DNA from: Kaistia terrae
Lineage (GTDB): Bacteria; Pseudomonadota; Alphaproteobacteria; Rhizobiales; Kaistiaceae
DNA length: 64,000 nucleotides
NCBI RefSeq assembly: GCF_026344005.1
Contig: NZ_JAPKNH010000012.1
Location: forward strand, 1 to 64,000
Direction of reading: 5' to 3'
Both the position numbers and the translations under genes were made by a program. The notes under the pieces were generated by a model that was given only the letters and a program-made list of their open reading frames with translations, ran no database searches and was not told the DNA's origin. Every line of letters begins with the position of its first letter. The first letter of the stretch is position 1. Shown here in pieces: positions 61,441-64,000 of this stretch.

Positions 61441-62376
61441 ATGACACTTCACGAGCGGCTCGGCCGCCTCGACGGGGCTCGCGAACTGCGTGATTTTCAC
61501 ACGCAGCCTGCGCAAATGCGTGCGGCGGCGCATGGCAAGGTGGGTGAGCTTCGCCTCGGTTTCTCGATGCGAAACGGCCGCTCCATCCTGCACGATCTCT
61601 ACCGGATGGCGCCGTTGCTCGTGCAGCAGGCGTTGTACTGGGACGAGGCGATGCCCGAGTTGCCGATCTGCGCGATCATATCGGTCGGCGGCGGTATCCT
61701 GCAGGGCGACCGCTACAAGATCGACATATCGGTAGGCGAGGGCGCCTGCGCCCAGGTGACCTCGCAGAGCGCCAATCGCGTTCATCAGATGGACGCGAAC
61801 TACGCCTCCCAGTACCAGACGGTCACGCTCGAAGCCGGGGCCTATCTCGAATATCTCCCGGACTTCACGATCGCCTATCGGGGCTCGCGTTACATCAATC
61901 AGACCGATGTCGTCGTTGCCGAGGACGCCACGCTTCTCTACGGCGAGATGATCCTTGCCGGTCGCAAGCATCACCATGTCGACGAGCGGTTCGGCCTGGA
62001 CCTGCTGTCGATGACCGTCTCGGTTCGTCGGCCCGACGGAAGGAAGCTTTTCACGGAGAAGTTCCTGGTCGAGAAGGGGGATCCGACGGTCGATTTCGCG
62101 GCGGTGATGCGCGGCTTCGACGCCTTCGCGAATGTGATTTGCCTGACACCGCCAGAGATCGCCACGCGGATCAAAGAGCGCTTCGCGACCAATTTCGAAG
62201 CGGAGTCGCCGCGCGCGATCTCCGGTGTGTCCCGGTTGCCCAACGCTGCCGGCTTGATGCTGCGCGTTGTCGGGGTCGAATCCTACGACGTCCGCAATGA
62301 GGTTCGTCGCTTCTGGCGCATCGTGCGCGAGGAAGTGCGGGGACGGACTCTGCCGGAAGAATTTCTTTGGCGTTGA
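61441..62376 (+). CDS. ureD: Urease accessory protein UreD
   Basis: This 311-residue beta-helical protein has the UreD features SVGGGILQGDRYKIDISVGEGA (about 80-102), VTSQSANRVHQM and AGRKHHHVDE near residue 178. UreD binds the urease apoprotein first and offers a tunnel for nickel from UreF/UreG. Its place at the end of the accessory genes, after ureG, matches Brucella ure-2 and differs from operons where ureD comes first. ATG 61441 has a weak ribosome site; GTG 61429, overlapping ureG by 8 bases, is the other choice. Confidence 0.95.
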   Translation: MTLHERLGRLDGARELRDFHTQPAQMRAAAHGKVGELRLGFSMRNGRSILHDLYRMAPLLVQQALYWDEAMPELPICAIISVGGGILQGDRYKIDISVGEGACAQVTSQSANRVHQMDANYASQYQTVTLEAGAYLEYLPDFTIAYRGSRYINQTDVVVAEDATLLYGEMILAGRKHHHVDERFGLDLLSMTVSVRRPDGRKLFTEKFLVEKGDPTVDFAAVMRGFDAFANVICLTPPEIATRIKERFATNFEAESPRAISGVSRLPNAAGLMLRVVGVESYDVRNEVRRFWRIVREEVRGRTLPEEFLWR

Positions 62377-62394
62377 TTGGGGGGTGAACCAGCG

Positions 62395-63387
62395 ATGGCG
62401 GACAAGAAGAGCGACTTTCTGACGGCGTGCCTGCGTGGGACGAGCCAGGTCTTTTTTATGCAGAATGCCCTGACAGGCGTTCTTTTCTTCGTCGCCATGG
62501 CCTACGCGTCCTACGTATCGGGCGTCTGGGCAACAACGATCGGCGCCGCGATCGGTGTCGTTGTCGCGACGCTGACGGCGATCGTTCTGGAGTGCGACGA
62601 GGATTCGATCGGCCAGGGCCTATTCGGCTTCAACGGAGTCCTGGTCGGCGCCGCCCTGCCGACTTTCATCGCGGTCTCGCCACAGCTCTGGGTTTACGTT
62701 GTTGTCGGCGCCGCCGCGAGCACGGTTCTAACCGCTGCCTTCAGCGCCACCTTGACCAATAGCTGGGGCATTCCCGGATCGACCGGTCCGTTCGTCCTCA
62801 CCGGTTGGCTGATGGTGGCGGGGGCCTACTCCTTCGGCGGGCTCGAGGTCGCCGGAGAAGCGCCGAAGCTCGCTTCCGCCTTTGGGCCGCATCTGGTGAC
62901 GATCCCGCCCCTCAATGAGCTCGTGGAAATATTCTTCCGCAATATCGGGCAAGTATATCTGCTGGGTAGCGCCGTCAGCGGCGCGATCATCCTTGCCGGC
63001 ATCTTCATTGCTTCGATCCCGGCTGGCATTGCCGTCGTCGCGGGTTCCATCATCGCGATCATCGTCGCGGTAGGCATGGCCGCCGACCCGGCGATCGTCA
63101 GCCAGGGACTCTACGGTTTCAGCCCGGTCCTGACCGCTCTCGCGGTCGGCGTGATTTTCCTCAAGCCGTCAGTGAAAGTGGCCCTCTATGCCGTCCTTGC
63201 CACCGTGACGACGGTGTTCGTGCAGGGCGCACTCGACGTGATCGTGGCACCGTCTGGCCTGCCTAGCTTCACCGCCCCCTACGTGCTGACGATGTATCTG
63301 TTCATCGCGCCGAAGAAGCTTATGGCCCCGCATCCGCACAAGGCAGTGAAGGACCACATGGCCTACGAGGCCAAGAAGTCGATCTAG
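62395..63387 (+). CDS. ureT: Urea channel/transporter of the UT family
   Basis: This 330-residue inner-membrane protein has about ten hydrophobic segments in two pseudo-repeats. Signature stretches are GQGLFGFNGVLVGAALPTF in the first half and QGLYGFSPVLTALAVGV in the second, with PSGLPSFTAPYVLTMYLF near the end, as in bacterial UT-type urea channels (Yut, dvUT). It lets urea enter the cell down its gradient. ATG 62395 follows GGGGTGAACCAGC, 18 bases after the ureD stop. Its position directly after ureD matches ureT in Brucella ure-2. The C-terminal tail is polar. Confidence 0.93.
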   Translation: MADKKSDFLTACLRGTSQVFFMQNALTGVLFFVAMAYASYVSGVWATTIGAAIGVVVATLTAIVLECDEDSIGQGLFGFNGVLVGAALPTFIAVSPQLWVYVVVGAAASTVLTAAFSATLTNSWGIPGSTGPFVLTGWLMVAGAYSFGGLEVAGEAPKLASAFGPHLVTIPPLNELVEIFFRNIGQVYLLGSAVSGAIILAGIFIASIPAGIAVVAGSIIAIIVAVGMAADPAIVSQGLYGFSPVLTALAVGVIFLKPSVKVALYAVLATVTTVFVQGALDVIVAPSGLPSFTAPYVLTMYLFIAPKKLMAPHPHKAVKDHMAYEAKKSI

Positions 63388-63461
63388 TATCGGCGCAAGC
63401 GCGCATCCTCTCTCGCGGCGCCCGCTCCGGAGGCCGGCCATTCACTCGTAAAGGAAAGCCG

Positions 63462-64000
63462 ATGCAAGCCATCAATTCGGGCGATACCGCCTTTATTCTG
63501 ATCTGTACGGCGCTTGTTTGCATGATGACGCCGGCGCTTGCTCTGTTCTACGGAGGCCTGGTCAGGCAGCGCGACATGCTGTCGATCATGATACAGAACT
63601 TCGTCTGCATCGGCGTCGTTGGACTGATCTGGGTGTTCGGCGGTTTCAGCCTGGCCTTTGGCCCGGATATCGGCGGCGTCATCGGCGACATCCGCCCCTA
63701 TTTCGGCATGTATCACGTCGGCATAGAGCCCAATCCCACCTATGCCCCAAACATTCCGTTCATCATGGTCTTTGCCTACCAGATGATGTTCGCCATCATC
63801 ACGCCGGCTCTGATGACGGGCGCCTTTGTCGGACGAATCCAGTTCGGCGCTTATCTCTTCTTCATCGCCCTGTGGACCATCCTCATCTATCTCCCGGCGG
63901 CCCATTGGGTCTGGGGTGGTGGCTTCCTCGCGAAGCTTGGCGTCGTCGACTTTGCTGGCGGCATCGTCATCCACACCGCGGCAGGCTTCTCCGCGCTCGC
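63462..64000 (+). CDS. amt: Ammonium transporter Amt, N-terminal part (runs off the window)
   Basis: The frame opens at ATG 63462 after AAAGGAAAGCCG and stays open to the window end, giving 179 residues. It starts with MQAINSGDTAFILICTALVCM, then MTPALALFYGGLVR, IWVFGGFSLAFG, PFIMVFAYQMMFAIITPALMTGAF, AAHWVWGGGFLAKLG and DFAGGIVIHTAAG, all typical of Amt/MEP/Rh ammonium channels, where the last stretch precedes the first pore histidine. It would retain or import ammonium, fitting a place after urease and the urea channel. The C-terminal half, including the second pore histidine, lies outside the window. Confidence 0.95.
   Translation, partial: MQAINSGDTAFILICTALVCMMTPALALFYGGLVRQRDMLSIMIQNFVCIGVVGLIWVFGGFSLAFGPDIGGVIGDIRPYFGMYHVGIEPNPTYAPNIPFIMVFAYQMMFAIITPALMTGAFVGRIQFGAYLFFIALWTILIYLPAAHWVWGGGFLAKLGVVDFAGGIVIHTAAGFSAL

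Noticed and set aside
1-64000. tRNA, rRNA, insertion-sequence or integrase genes
   Set aside because: I looked for tRNA-like T-loops, transposase motifs and terminal inverted repeats and saw none that I could support; a covariance-model and IS search would settle it.

Overview
The window is GC-rich and gene-dense and looks like a chromosomal or chromid segment of an alphaproteobacterium, most likely in the order Hyphomicrobiales (Rhizobiales). The pointers are four ABC importers of sugar type, a D-apiose-type cluster, a urease operon of the Brucella ure-2 layout (ureABC-EFGD, urea channel) and a Rhizobiales-style autotransporter. This placement is inference; no rRNA or tRNA gene is visible to confirm it.

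Region 1 (1-22.3 kb) starts with the last 34 codons of a TonB-type protein and is then a large catabolic locus. It holds an enolase-superfamily enzyme, two aldehyde dehydrogenases, three GMC flavoprotein oxidoreductases, a lone fumarate-reductase-like flavoprotein, a CaiB/BaiF CoA-transferase, two MaoC hydratases, a complete YtfQRT-YjfF-type sugar importer, a GntR/FadR and a LacI regulator, and an aldose epimerase. Three copies of a 16-bp palindrome of LacI-operator type lie in front of three separate transcription units, so the locus probably acts as one regulon. The substrate cannot be read from the sequence. The gene set suggests oxidation of an alcohol or sugar to an acid, then CoA activation and hydration.

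Region 2 (22.3-32.1 kb) has a decayed patch with remnants of an SDR gene and perhaps an MmyB-type regulator, a 1,615-residue autotransporter with a beta-helix passenger, a membrane family-2 glycosyltransferase just upstream of it, and a Sel1-repeat protein. This looks like a surface or envelope module.

Region 3 (32.3-40.9 kb) is one minus-strand operon: ribose-type binding protein, ATPase, permease, an apparent D-apionate lactonase, an apparent D-apiose dehydrogenase, an aldo-keto reductase and an SDR, mostly joined by 4-base overlaps. It is probably a D-apiose uptake and oxidation operon, but the known downstream enzymes are absent.

Region 4 (41.3-49.5 kb) has a 3-mercaptopyruvate sulfurtransferase, an SDR, and a five-gene operon: LacI regulator, MalE/MalF/MalG-type importer, and a 702-residue protein with an ADP-ribosylglycohydrolase-like domain. 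Two tandem near-identical 12-bp palindromes sit just upstream of the regulator gene.

Region 5 (49.7-55.8 kb) contains single genes: a DUF1801 protein, an AraC regulator next to an SDR, an oleate hydratase and a ClC chloride/proton exchanger.

Region 6 (56.3-64 kb) is the urease operon ureABC, two decayed crcB-like fluoride-channel genes, ureEFGD, a urea channel of the UT family and the start of an Amt ammonium transporter. Together these take up urea, hydrolyse it with a nickel enzyme and handle the ammonium.
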